Positions 49,465-61,000 of a stretch of 64,000 nucleotides of DNA are shown here, piece after piece (position 1 is the stretch's first letter; each line of letters begins with the position of its first letter). A model generated the notes under the pieces. That model saw only the letters and a list, made by a program, of their open reading frames with translations. It searched no databases and had not been told where the DNA came from. The stretch is from Punica granatum (Eukaryota; Streptophyta; Magnoliopsida; Myrtales; Lythraceae): assembly GCF_007655135.1 (NCBI RefSeq), contig NC_045127.1:4030001-4094000 (forward strand). Direction: 5' to 3'. The translations under genes were made by a program, and so were the position numbers.

Positions 49465-49776
49465 TTAAGCCTTACCTCGGCACTTGGGTCTGGCTTTCAG
49501 GCCGCACTTCTTGGGTAGCGCGAAGGCGTTCTCGGGAGGGATCCCCATGGCCGGTAGGACGGACCTGTACTGGCAGAGGCAGTGCATATCTGCCCTACGC
49601 ACGATCCCGCAGCACTTCCTGGTTGGCCGTGGAGGAGACTTGCCAGTCACTGCAGGCAGGCACTCCGCCAGCTCGGCCGTGTCGATCTTGCAGATCTCTG
49701 TCGCATCTGCCACGGCAAAGACGAAGAGCACGAGTGCCAGTGCAAGAGCTAACTTCATACTTGTCTTGGAAGGCAT
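49465..49776 (-). CDS. DIR1-like non-specific lipid-transfer protein
   Basis: Secreted lipid-binding protein, 103 residues in one exon. Residues 1-25 are a signal peptide ending ADA. Eight cysteines at 29, 39, 55, 56, 66, 68, 91 and 99 give the pattern C-x9-C-x15-CC-x9-CxC-x22-C-x7-C, the eight-cysteine motif with DIR1-type spacing. Landmarks: AECLPAV, CCGIVRRADMHCLCQYR and ALPKKCGL. DIR1 proteins carry lipids in the apoplast and phloem and take part in systemic acquired resistance; that role here is inferred from the family. The CxC central residue is leucine, as in DIR1. No neighbouring copy is present. A GTAAGG just before the stop resembles a splice donor, but the frame ends normally where family members end. 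Confidence 0.92.
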   Translation of the reverse strand: MPSKTSMKLALALALVLFVFAVADATEICKIDTAELAECLPAVTGKSPPRPTRKCCGIVRRADMHCLCQYRSVLPAMGIPPENAFALPKKCGLKARPKCRGKA

Positions 49777-50969
49777 TCTTCCTCCCTGGGCTGTTCCTCT
49801 CCTTCAGGAATGGGAATTGCAACTATGTGGAAGTGGTTCCATAGGCAACCCATACTTATAGTATCAAAGATTAAGGATCAATTAAAGTATCAGATCGGCT
49901 CGGCTTATTACCGCACACGAATCTGTTCTCGTGCAATGAAATGAATAAACTATGTTAAGGAGACTTTGTCCCCAGTATTAAGGTGTTCATGTGACCATTG
50001 CAGGGTTCACGGGAAAGGTATCGAGGAGACATTATCAGAATATAGAAATTATCTTTGAGTTTAATGAGACAAATCACTGAGAGGCCTGGTCGAGATGAGT
50101 GGGCCAGAATAAATGACAGTCGTATTAAATCATGTGACCATTCGATGAGGTCCTGCTTAGGAATGATTTTTTATTAGTGCTGTTGCTGTAACTGGTTCAC
50201 AAACCTCCCATGACCATTATTAGTAGTATACGAACTCAGGAGTGGTTCACAAGCCTTTGATTATGCGTAGCAGAAGAAAAGACGTTCCACCGGCTCTGTA
50301 AAAACTTTTCCAAGGGGATGATGTTCTGCTCATATCTCAAATGCCCATAGCTTGAATCTAAAGTCACGATAACCATTCCCGACTATTCTGGAAATGCTTG
50401 ATATGGTGGCTTTGTGAGGCCAGGCTCACCCGGTTCCATGGACCTTTCACCCCTAGGCATGAGCTTAGGAAAGGCCTCGATAGTTTTCAGCATGCATACA
50501 TGCCATTGCAGAAAAATAATCAAAATGTTTCATAAGAATAGCCATCAAAAGTAATGAGTTAGCCAAGTCGAAATTCACAAAAGCTCCAATTACGACGATC
50601 TTTACTTTGCACTAGATGATCAGCATCTGCATTTACATTTCGTCTGGATTTTCAATCGAATGCACTCTACAAAAAAGAATCAGAGTGCCACAAACAAGCC
50701 TAATCTGAAATGCATTGTCAGAGATAAACTTCAGTTATGCACCTGATTCTGTACATTAGCTAATAATCTGGGCTTGTCTTAGAACAAGAGAGACTAAGCA
50801 ATCACTACGAAACTTGGAAAATATGCCTTGTAAGAGAGTAGCAGCGGCGAACGAGCTCATCTACAAACAAAAACCATCGAATAATCAGTTTAGTTCCACG
50901 AGAGATGTAAAAACAGCAGGCAAAGAAAACTCAGGATAAACACAATACGTACCAGCAATTCCTAATCAG
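49777..50969. other. Intergenic region between DIR1-like and SWIB genes
   Basis: DIR1-like promoter on the left; 3' untranslated region of the SWIB gene on the right, down to roughly 50850. No coding potential seen. Confidence 0.6.
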
Positions 50970-52441
50970 TCACGAGCTGATTATATACTGGCGTGCCAAA
51001 ACTTCAGATATCCCGGAAGCGTGAATGCTTTCACATCCAAAAATCTCTTGAAGCTTCGCATCACATTGTATCAGCATTGTATCTTGTGGATCCTAATAAC
51101 AATATCATAAATGTAATGTTTTAATTCAGCGCCACTAACAAGTTCAGCAAAAATTCAACATAATTTGTCAAAGCAATAATATCTCACGCAGTCATGATCA
51201 AGAATCTTTTAACAGCTGTCCATATTGACCTCCAAATGGTCAATGGAGACGAATAGGTAGTATCCACCAAGCTCAAAGTATATTCCTTGTAATGGTATAT
51301 TAGAAGGGAAAACCGAGAAGTTACAGAGTTTGTTACACACCTGCAGCTGATTCACATTTATGTATTCCCAGATACGTTTATTAATTTCTGTCAGAAGCAT
51401 CTCCTTTTCATCAACACCAAAAAATTTGGCTAGCGCATCAGAAATCTTCACAGAAGGACCGGGTTCAGTACTCCTGATTCCAGTCTCAGCATCTGACTTT
51501 TGCTTCTTAACAACTGGCTGTTCTGTGAGGACAAAAATATGGTAAATCAGTCAAATAAAGTTCCAAGTTCACATCTCTAAACATGCTGAGATAGACCAAA
51601 GTCATGTAAGCTATGTACTTGTTGGATCGAGGGGGATGATGTGCTTAGCCAGTAACTTGTTCATCTTGAACATGTCAGTACAATCTGTTTCAAATACCAA
51701 TTTCAGCTCGTCATTGCATATTATCTTCCTCTTGTTACTAGGATCTTGGAGATTGTTTTTCCTTATGTAAGCCCATAGCTGCTTCACAATCTAATACAAA
51801 AAACACAAAGAAATTAAGATCAACATGTTGTAATATTGGGATTTTTTTTTCACAGCCACAAGAAAAACAAAACAAATCCAAACGAAAATGTCATTTTCAA
51901 TATATAGTATATAGTATAAGATTGGGACCTCAGTTCTGGGGAGAGCCGGCTCGCCAACAATGGCCTGAAGTTCAGGTGAAACACCACAAAGTTTGTTCAA
52001 ACCCCCTGCCCCACCTTTTCTCTTGGCTTTCGCTGGTGCACTGCATTGAACAATGGGGATAATTCATCAGTTCATGTGTCAATGTATAATTTAAAATAAC
52101 ACACACTAAGCAACTTTCAGTTTGAATTATAAGAAAAAAAGTAAGACCATTCGGGGATTGTGACTTGGAAAGGGGGTACTTGAGCAAGACTTCCCCCTGT
52201 CCAAGAGCAAATGTACAAGGGGAGGAAAGACTGCCCAAATAAAAGGAAAAAAGGAAAAGCTAGCAACTTCTGTAAAGATTGCTAGGCCGATGAAGGTGTC
52301 CTGTCAACCTATAAAGATGACAGAGCAGAGCCCCTCAGTTGACGGGCAAACATGTAAGTAGCATTATATGTTCAAAGACTACAAAAACGCCAATGATATG
52401 CAGACTAATTGGCATTTTTCCATCATCCAAGAATAGCTGGA

Positions 52442-52476
<35 letters not shown>

Positions 52477-53730
52477 TAGCACTGATTTTACAGGCATATG
52501 GACACCTCCCATATTAAGGAGGCATCATCTTTACCCAGTTGAAATGGCTTAGTAGCAACCACTTATAAACCAAAACCTTACACAGATAACCTCATTAGAA
52601 AGAAAATAATGATGGTACTGATCCAATTGGTATCCAAGCTTCGCTCTAGAATTCTGCCATTGCTCTATTGTGCAACATTGTGGTAGCAACGTAACGGATA
52701 CCAGGAGATCGAACTAAAATTGGCCGCTAGAAGGTTGTCTGGTCTTGGAAAAGTTGGAAATTTCTAATAAAACACACACATTTCTTCATATGGTTAGGAT
52801 TAGGACTTTCCTACTACAGCAGTGCACAGTGACAACGGAACTCGGGAACAGGTTATCATCAAACGGGAGCTTCGACTTCATCCTTTTCCTCATCACTCAA
52901 TTTTTCTAACCAAACATCGGGAATACAGCAATTGCTCCAGAGAAAAATTAGAAAAACCTCCCTTTTCTATGCAAAAGCAAGACGATCAAAATACCGAAAC
53001 ACGGAACATAAACAGAAAACCAAAAAGCAAATCTTTCCCTTGTCTTAGCTCGATCCCCCAATAAAGGAAAAAGCCAGATGTCCATCAACATACGGCAGGC
53101 AATTGAGGTCGATTTGGTGAGAGCTTTACCTTAATTTAGCTCTAACTACCTCAATCTCATGTCAGGTCATGCCAGTCCAATTCCCGAAATTGGAATCCGT
53201 ACTTGATTTATCTTAGGATTGGTGGAAATGCGACCAATTTTGTTCTAATACAATCATGAATCACGTGCATACCTCTCTTTTGGGGGTTCGACGGGTCTGG
53301 CTGCGGGAGCAACGGGAGGAGGAGGGGCGGGAGCGTACTGGGAGGGGAAGCCGTGGAAGGCGGAGGACGCGGCGGCGTGGGGGTGGTGGTGGGGGTAGAA
53401 ATTGGGGCTCTGCTGGAGGCCGAAGTGTTGGTGGTCATTCCGGTGGAGGAGAGGGGGGTAGGGCGGCTGCTGCTGCTGCAGCTGAGGCGGAGCCTGAGGT
53501 TGGGGCTGAGGCCGGAAGAGGAGCTGGATCTGGGAGCGGATGAAGTCGACCTTGTGGGTGAGGTCGAGGCCGAGCCTGGACTCGAGCTGCTGAACGACGT
53601 CGGCGAAGGAGGTGAAGGGGGCGGCGGCGGGGGGCTTGTTAGGGTTGGCCGAGGAGGATGAGGAGGAAGAAGAGTAGGAGTCCCTGAGAAGGGAATGTAG
53701 GGCTTGGGATATCTCCTGGTCAGTGGCCAT
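50970..53730 (-). CDS. SWIB/MDM2 double-domain protein with DEK-C-like N-terminus
   Basis: Predicted nuclear chromatin-associated protein, 348 residues. Exons 53730-53273, 52040-51929, 51790-51619, 51522-51341 and 51092-50970 close in phase. The N-terminal helix bundle (ISQALHSLLRD, then LESRLGLDLTHKVDFI) resembles a DEK C-terminal-type domain, followed by a Gln/Pro/His-rich linker of about 100 residues. SWIB domain 1 spans about 167-245 (LNKLCGVSPEL, IVKQLWAYIRKNNLQDPSNK, HIIPL) and domain 2 about 271-346 (ISDALAKFFGVDEKEM, RIWEYINVNQLQDPQD, LARQYI). Two SWIB copies in one chain fit the plant UAF30/spp27-like group such as At4g22360 and At3g19080. SWIB proteins take part in SWI/SNF remodelling or RNA polymerase I activation; the actual role is inferred. 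It is head to head with the EDM2 gene. Confidence 0.92.
52444..52473. repeat. (GA)n microsatellite in SWIB intron 1
   Basis: Fifteen GA units in the 1.2-kb first intron. No other feature seen there. Confidence 0.9.
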
Positions 53731-53760
53731 TGTTGCCGTTCTCCTCCCCCCTATATTTCA

Positions 53761-53800
<40 letters not shown>

Positions 53801-53881
53801 AGAGACAAGCTAACTGCCACTTCTCTCTCTACAGCTCTCTCTCTCTCTCTCTCTCTCTGCGACTCTTCTCGTCTCGTCTCG

Positions 53882-53913
<32 letters not shown>

Positions 53914-55085
53914 CCAGAGAGATATGTCTCTCTCTATCTCTCTCTTCTCTTCCTGTGTCTCATTGAAAATGACGAAACGGCCCTCGGAGAAATAGTTGAA
54001 CGAACGAACTTGTGATTTAGTTTTTATAACGGTCCAATTACAGATGCCACGTGGCACACCTCTCCCTGTTGGAACACCTTGTTTCTTTTTTCATATTTGC
54101 ATTTTAATCCCAATCAAAAATTTACCTCAAGTTAGATAAAGGATGTAATGCAATAAAATGCATTCTCGTATGTGTAATTACCAGTACCATTCTATTTTGT
54201 TTTCGATTTTCCCAGACTAGGCTCATAAATTTCCTTATAATTAAGAAAAAAGCTCAAGTCCATGTTAAATCCTACTGTCAAATTATGATAATTGACAATC
54301 TTTCTCTTAACTTGTTTAGAGAGCGAATTACTCAACGTACTTACAAGTTAGATGATATATCCTATTTATTTCAACATCTATACCATAAGCCATGTCATGA
54401 TAAATACGAAAAAAGAAAACAAATACCATATAAAATGAATTTTCAGATCCCATTTATCTTCTATTTTTTCCACATTTCAACAATCACGACCATGCTGCCA
54501 TGACATTGTGGAACGAAAAGAACAATGTACAAGATCGATAAAGGAATAGGGATATGGAAGTTCCACAATGGTTGGACATGGGACTCTGGAGTCCCTCTCT
54601 TTCATTTTCTTTCCCTTGTACTTGACAATTTTGAGTAAGGAGGACTAAATCTGCACATTTGGGTTGACTTTGATTAGAAAAATAACTTCCGGAACGAAAA
54701 TGGAAAAGAATTCAAGATTGAGAACCAAAAGTGTACTTTCCCCAGTGATTCTATCCTTCTGCGGAAAACGTGGCGTTTCACATGACGTCTGCAAAGATTA
54801 TGCAGGCGGTCTCTTCTGCAACAGGGCACTCACTCCCCCTCCGTCTCCGCCATTGATAATCTCAAGCCCGTACCTTCTCAGCCGACCAAACCATACGATC
54901 CCGTCGTCTCTGTGCTTCGCGTAGGATTCTAATAAACCCTCTTCTGACGGTGTCCGGATAAGGTAATTTCGGTCATCTCCGGTTGATTTTGTTCTTGGTT
55001 GGGCGAGTGAATATACCCGCGAAACGGCATTCAATTTGCGCCAGAAGATTGACTGGGGCTCAAAATTGGAACTTCCGTTCAGGTC
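53731..55085. promoter_or_regulatory. Head-to-head region between SWIB and EDM2 genes
   Basis: The left part is the SWIB leader with three long CT runs (53764-53799, about 53821-53857, 53881-53911). The right part is the EDM2 promoter and leader. A donor at 54963 (AG|GTAATTTC) and acceptor ending at 55082 (CGTTCAG) suggest a 120-base leader intron for EDM2. Roughly 800 AT-rich bases lie between. Confidence 0.6.
53764..53911 (-). repeat. Three CT microsatellites in the SWIB leader
   Basis: CT repeats on the plus strand, so GA on the coding strand, interrupted by short unique stretches. Adjacent to the SWIB ATG at 53730. Confidence 0.85.
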
Positions 55086-58000
55086 ATGGATTCTTCCGAC
55101 GACGAGGCCGAGAAGCGGCCGGAGCTCGTCTCGAACTACTACTTCTTGGACCACGACGACGAGCCCATCTCCTTCTCGGTGCTCCCCCTCCTGTGGAATG
55201 AGCAGGATAGCGTGAACCCTCATGAGGACTCCAGTGGTCCGAAGGGTGGCGTATTTCTGCACGGGAGCGCTGACAAGGGGCTGAAGGCGATATACAGGGA
55301 GGTCCAGGCGTGGAAGATTGACCTGAACAATGTGAGCGCTGAGATATCCGTGCTCTCCAAGGACAACTGCTGGTTCAAGCTCCAGAAGCCGAGGAAGAGC
55401 TACGAGGGTACGATCAGGAACGTGCTGATCACCGTGAATTGCTTGCATTACTTGAAGAGGAACCCCGAGTCGTCAGCCAAATCTCTCTGGGACTACATGG
55501 CTAAGGCTTTTAGGTATGCTCACGGCGCTTTGGTTGATAGTTAACGACATAAAGTTGCTTTTTTTGGATCCACTGTGCAGAAAGTGGATTGCCTGTGTCA
55601 TGCTCCAGTTAAATGTGTCAATTTATTGTCAATTTTAGGTTGTACGAGGTGAGGCCAGGTGCAAAAGACTTGGCAAATCACACATCTTTGGTCAAGGAAG
55701 CTATCAAGAAGGACGATAGCTTAGCGAAGTGCAAGGTATGTTTTCTGTGCCATGAAATCTTGAATTATGTCTTCCTCTATGAGCGTCTAACTGCCCCTGA
55801 AGATTCAAGTTGTTTGTTCTTGCGAGTCTTCATTCTAACTGGCTATGATATTGTATATCCGGTCGGCGCTTTGATCATTCATTTGAGTAGCGCCTTGCAA
55901 TTCAGAGAGGACCATATTTCATGAGTGAGATGATCTTAGATGTTCATATTATTAAGCTGCCTTATTGCTTATTTTATTAGATTCTCAAAAGGGATGGAGA
56001 ACTTAGTGAGCTCTGTCAAGAGGATGCAAATTCACCAGTGTTCTAACCATTTTTAGCCCCGTTATCAAGGAGAATTTCTTATTACTAGTGTAAAATGACA
56101 TATTTGTTTTGCTGTTATGTCGGTAGTATGGATCTGCTGGTCACGAATTTCTGAGTTTTGCGGATAGCGCCTATGGTTTGCTTTCTTCTCCAACACAATA
56201 ATGTTATTTACTATTTGCACAGTTCTTAACCACATTCCTTGAGGGGAAGCAGTGGATGAGGAAACAGTCTAGTGAGGTTTGTTCCTTTTGTCTGCTTACC
56301 CTTCTGCGTTATGCTACCGTGTTCAACTTTAAATTCTTCATTATTTACTGTATCTGAGTCGGAGTGTTCATGTTATTTTAAGGGTGTTCAAAGTACTTCA
56401 AAGCCTGGCTTTATAGTTGAAGATGATGAAATGGAGGTTGTGGAAGATGATCCTGATGCTGAGGATGATGAAGACGTGTTTGATTCGGTTTGTGCGATCT
56501 GTGACAATGGTGGCGAGCTTTTGTGGTATGTGTTTTCTTTTAGCAATTTAAAAAGTGGTTACTAATTTTGAGAATTCAATGAATTTTTCTGGTAGATGGT
56601 GTATATCTTTTGACTGCAACTTTTTGTCCCATAGAGACTTGGACAACCTCTAGAATGAATTATATGTGTTTATATTGTGCACAAAAATTTCTGATTGCAT
56701 ACTTGCTGAGTTAACGTTTCTTACGAATTTGTACTCATCAAGCAAGCATGAGGCCTTTCAGTTAACTAATATCTAATGGTATTTGTGGGGAAATTAGCTG
56801 CGAGGGAAGGTGTATGAGGTCATTTCATGCAACAGCAGAAGCTGGTGAAGATTCCACGTGCGAGTCCCTAGGACTTACAAATGCTGAAGTGGAGGTATGG
56901 CATTGTTAAATTTCCATTGAAGATGCTTGTAACGTTTTCTCTTCCTTCACATAATAATCACTTTTTGTCTTTTGACAGGCAATACAGCAATTTCTCTGCA
57001 AAAATTGTGAATACAAGCAGCATCAATGCTTTGTTTGTGGGAAATTGGGCTCCTCAGATAAGTCCTCTGGTGCCGAGGTATGCTGGAAGCCTGCGTTTTT
57101 TTGCTGTGGTAGCATGTCAAGGACCTGTTATGTGAATTGCTCCATTAGATGGTCTCAAATCTGTGCTTAGCCTAAAAGGTGTGTGTTGGATTGCTCTGTT
57201 GATGTTCCCAACCCTGGAACAAGCATGAACAGTTTTTGACGATAATATCAGGGGTATTTGTTCTATAACACATTCAGCTATAGCGCGTGGTTAAACACAA
57301 TTTAAGTAATTTTAAAATGTGAATTCAATTCAATGGAAAGGGGTTCCAACAAGTCCAATATTCATTTTGAAATTAGATAAATCTAATTCAGGCAGCTGTT
57401 CATGATCGACCAACAAGTCCTTATTCATTTTGAGATTAAATGAATCTAATTCAGGCATGGGTCTAGTTCTTAGTACAACCAGCTGATCTGATCCAGTGTA
57501 AAGAGCAATTTTTTCAAGTGCGACTCTGGCTAGTTGTCTTAATTTAGCATATTAATTACTTTGGTGATTACTAAATCTTCTAATAATGTCCTTGGTCTGG
57601 GTTACATGAGTGTTCTTTGTTATGTTCTTTCATAATTGGGATTATTCTAATCCCAATTACCTAATGTCCTGCAAGGTCTTTGCCTGTGTCTCTGCAACCT
57701 GTAGCCGCTTTTACCATCCACACTGTGTTGCAAAATTGCTCCATCCTAAAGATGCAGATGCTGCAAAGGAACTTCAAAAAAATATTGCTGGAGGGAAATC
57801 TTTTACTTGCCCTAGTCACAAATGCTGCGTTTGTGGTAAAGGAGAAAATAAGAAGATGCCCGAGTTACAGTTTGCCGTGTGCAGGCGCTGCCCTAGATCA
57901 TACCATAGAAAATGCTTGCCTAAGTACGTATTTTCCTTTTATTTCAGCATGAAGGTAGCAATATCTGTTTATTTGAATGTTGTCTTTACTTTTTTTTTTT

Positions 58001-61000
58001 TGTTGCTTATATAATGTGTGCGCACGAATCAGGGAAATTGCTTTTGAAGATACAGAGGATGAAGAAACAAGGGCATGGGAGGATTTACTGCTCAATCGTA
58101 TATTGATATACTGCCTGTAAGCTATGTTCTTTCCACACTAGACTTACTTCATCCATAAATTAGGTAAATTATTCACAGAGAGATCGCTCTTTGCCAGAAA
58201 GCATGAGCTTGATCAAGGACTCGGGACTCCAGTCAGGGATCACCTAAAATTTCCCCATGTAGAAGAGAAAAAGACAGCTATAAGTGGGAAGAGGAAAAAA
58301 CCAACGCGGGAGTTGCCTGCAGGCATAGAAAAAAAAGTGGCAGAGAAGTCACCTGCTTCAGATGAATACCTGAGTAGAACGCCTAGGAAAACATCAGATC
58401 AGAAGGAAAGATTATCTTCTCTGGCCAATGGAAGTTTAAAAAGCAAAAGGGCCAAGGTATCCACTGAACAAGAAATTCCGAAGAAAGCCAAAGTGACAAA
58501 TGCATCTGGACAGTCTTCAAAGGATAACAAGAAGTTGGGTTCACTGGCTGGGGGAAATTCCTCAGCAGCCAAGGAAAAGGAAGACACTGTCTCCTTGGGT
58601 GAAAGGTTATTTTCTCTTTATATGGAGGGCTCAGAGACTGAGCAAGTAGATGCTGTGAAACAAGATAAGACTCTTGCTTCAGAAACTACATTGAAGAAGT
58701 TAGACAGTTCTCTGCCCCCATTAGATGCTGATTCAGAGAGGAGGTTAGTGATGGCACCTATGGCTGATTAAATTTTCTGTTCTTTAATTCTTTTATCATC
58801 TTTTGAAGGGATTAAGGATAGAAAATTATCGTTAAGTGCTAATCAGGCACCTATTTTATTGATCAAGATCATCTTATTGTTAGACTTTCTATTTGCAAAG
58901 CAGGATTCGAGATATAATAAAAGATGCAACATCCTCAGTGAGTATGCAAGATGTGTTAGAAAAGCAGAAACTTCCATCTACTCATACACAATCCCTTAAG
59001 TCTAATGTAGACAAAGCAATTACTATGGGAAAGCTGGAGGGTGCCGTTGAGGTATCTCTTTTGTTTTTATTGCTGTATTGTTGTCAATTGCAAAATGTGA
59101 TTTTCCTAAGTTTACATGTGCAGGCTGTTCGGACAGCATTGCAGAAGATAGAGGAAGGTGGAAGCATTGAAGATGCACAAGCAGTTTGTGATCCGGATGT
59201 TTTGAGCCAGCTGTTTAAGTGGAAGGTTCATAATTCTTCTATCTTTGTTGTAGGAAAATGTGGATCCTTCATTAGGATATTCCCATACCGTTAAATGCTA
59301 TTTTCCGGAGATGTAATATATATGTATATATGTGTATTGCAAGTATTTTTTATAATCTTTATTGGAACTGGATTATAGCGCATCTTCTTGAAGATATTAC
59401 TTGTGATTGTATTAGCTGAACCCTTTAATGATGTTACTAATATAAATTTAGCTCCATCTGAGTCTGCATTTTCTGTTGTACATTGTTCCTTGTAACAGTT
59501 GTAAAAACACTATGATATCTAAAGAATCCCGGATCAATCTCTCTAGCTAGAAGTTGAGAGACAAATTCATGTTCTGGTACTTCTTATAAGCTGTAACTAG
59601 CTTATTCTGTTTTCTATTGCTGCAGGACAAGCTCAAAGTATATCTTTCACCATTTATTTTTGGAATGCGCTACACATCCTTTGGTCGACACTTCACGAAA
59701 GTGGATAAGCTTGAAGAGGTATTCATCTTTAATTAGAATTATCTAATGTTTCTGGCAGTAAAAACTCTTTTTATCAGATTTAGATCACTTCATGTTAATT
59801 TTGAAAAAATATGTCTAAATTTAAAAATCCATGGGCTGGCAGTTAGAGAATGATTTTGATATTATCATTATGACGCTTTAATTTTTAAGCTCATCTAGGA
59901 GATGTACAATCTAATACATTGGATGAGCTGAAAAATTATATATTATCACATCATCTTTTGGCCATGTTTGTTTTTCATTCTGAATATTTACTGGGGGACA
60001 CATACGGGAATTTTGTTGTTATCTGCTTACTTGGAGAACTTTATTTTTCTCATCATGACCTTGCTTCAGTTATAATTTTTAATGGCAGCTGAATGTATTG
60101 CAGTTGAAATATGAATCTTCTATCAAGGAAATCTCAGCAATTTTCTTCCTAGTGAATTCGTCATTTTATGAGGGACTTTATGGACTTTATGGGACTATGC
60201 CAATGCTATGATTCTATATTGTTCCCCTGGTTTTTATCATCAGATAGATGGGGGAGATAAAAAATTTAGAAAGAACGCGCTGTGGCAGAAAGTGTGGAAG
60301 TATTGTTTTGTGAGATTAAATTCTCCTTTAGGCGGCTAGCAGTTGTCCTCTCGCCATAACTTGGAGTGTTTGATCTTTTTAGAGATAGGAAGGTCATCGC
60401 TATTGTCATGGTTATTACATTTCTAATTCAATTTATTGATGTACAGATTGCTGACAAGCTGCATTGGTATGTTGAAAATGGTGATACGGTAAGCATTTAA
60501 TCATTTACTTTAGTGATTTCTGTCAGGTTCTTTGTTTCCAATGTTCGTCTGTTACGATGCCATGATAAATAAATATAGTTTGTTGCTGTTTTACATTCTG
60601 CTGACGAGTTCCATGGAAGGTTTATAAATGATGTGATACATGGAATCTTTTGATTTCCTTTAAATATGTTCTATTTTTTTCTTTACTTGCTATAATTAAT
60701 TCAATTTGGAATATTTGTAGCTTCCTTTCCCAAACTATCAATTTTTGGATGAACATTTTATTGTAAACATGATCCTTTAACCGCGCTAAGAGAGTGAGGC
60801 TAAACAGGCAATATTGCAGTCCTCTGTTTACTGAAACCTATTTCAAGCATATTTTTCTCTCAAAAAATAAGTTTGTCTTGCAAATGCATGTCGAACTTTT
60901 ACTACATCAGAAATCGACACTACATGCTAAATAATGTATACATAGTGTGGCATTTATGTTTTACTGTGTGTCTCAGTAGTTGCTGCAGTGTTTCTTTTCC

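Noticed and set aside
53256..53661. Long Gly/Arg-rich plus-strand ORFs
   Set aside because: They are antisense to the GC-rich first exon of the SWIB gene.
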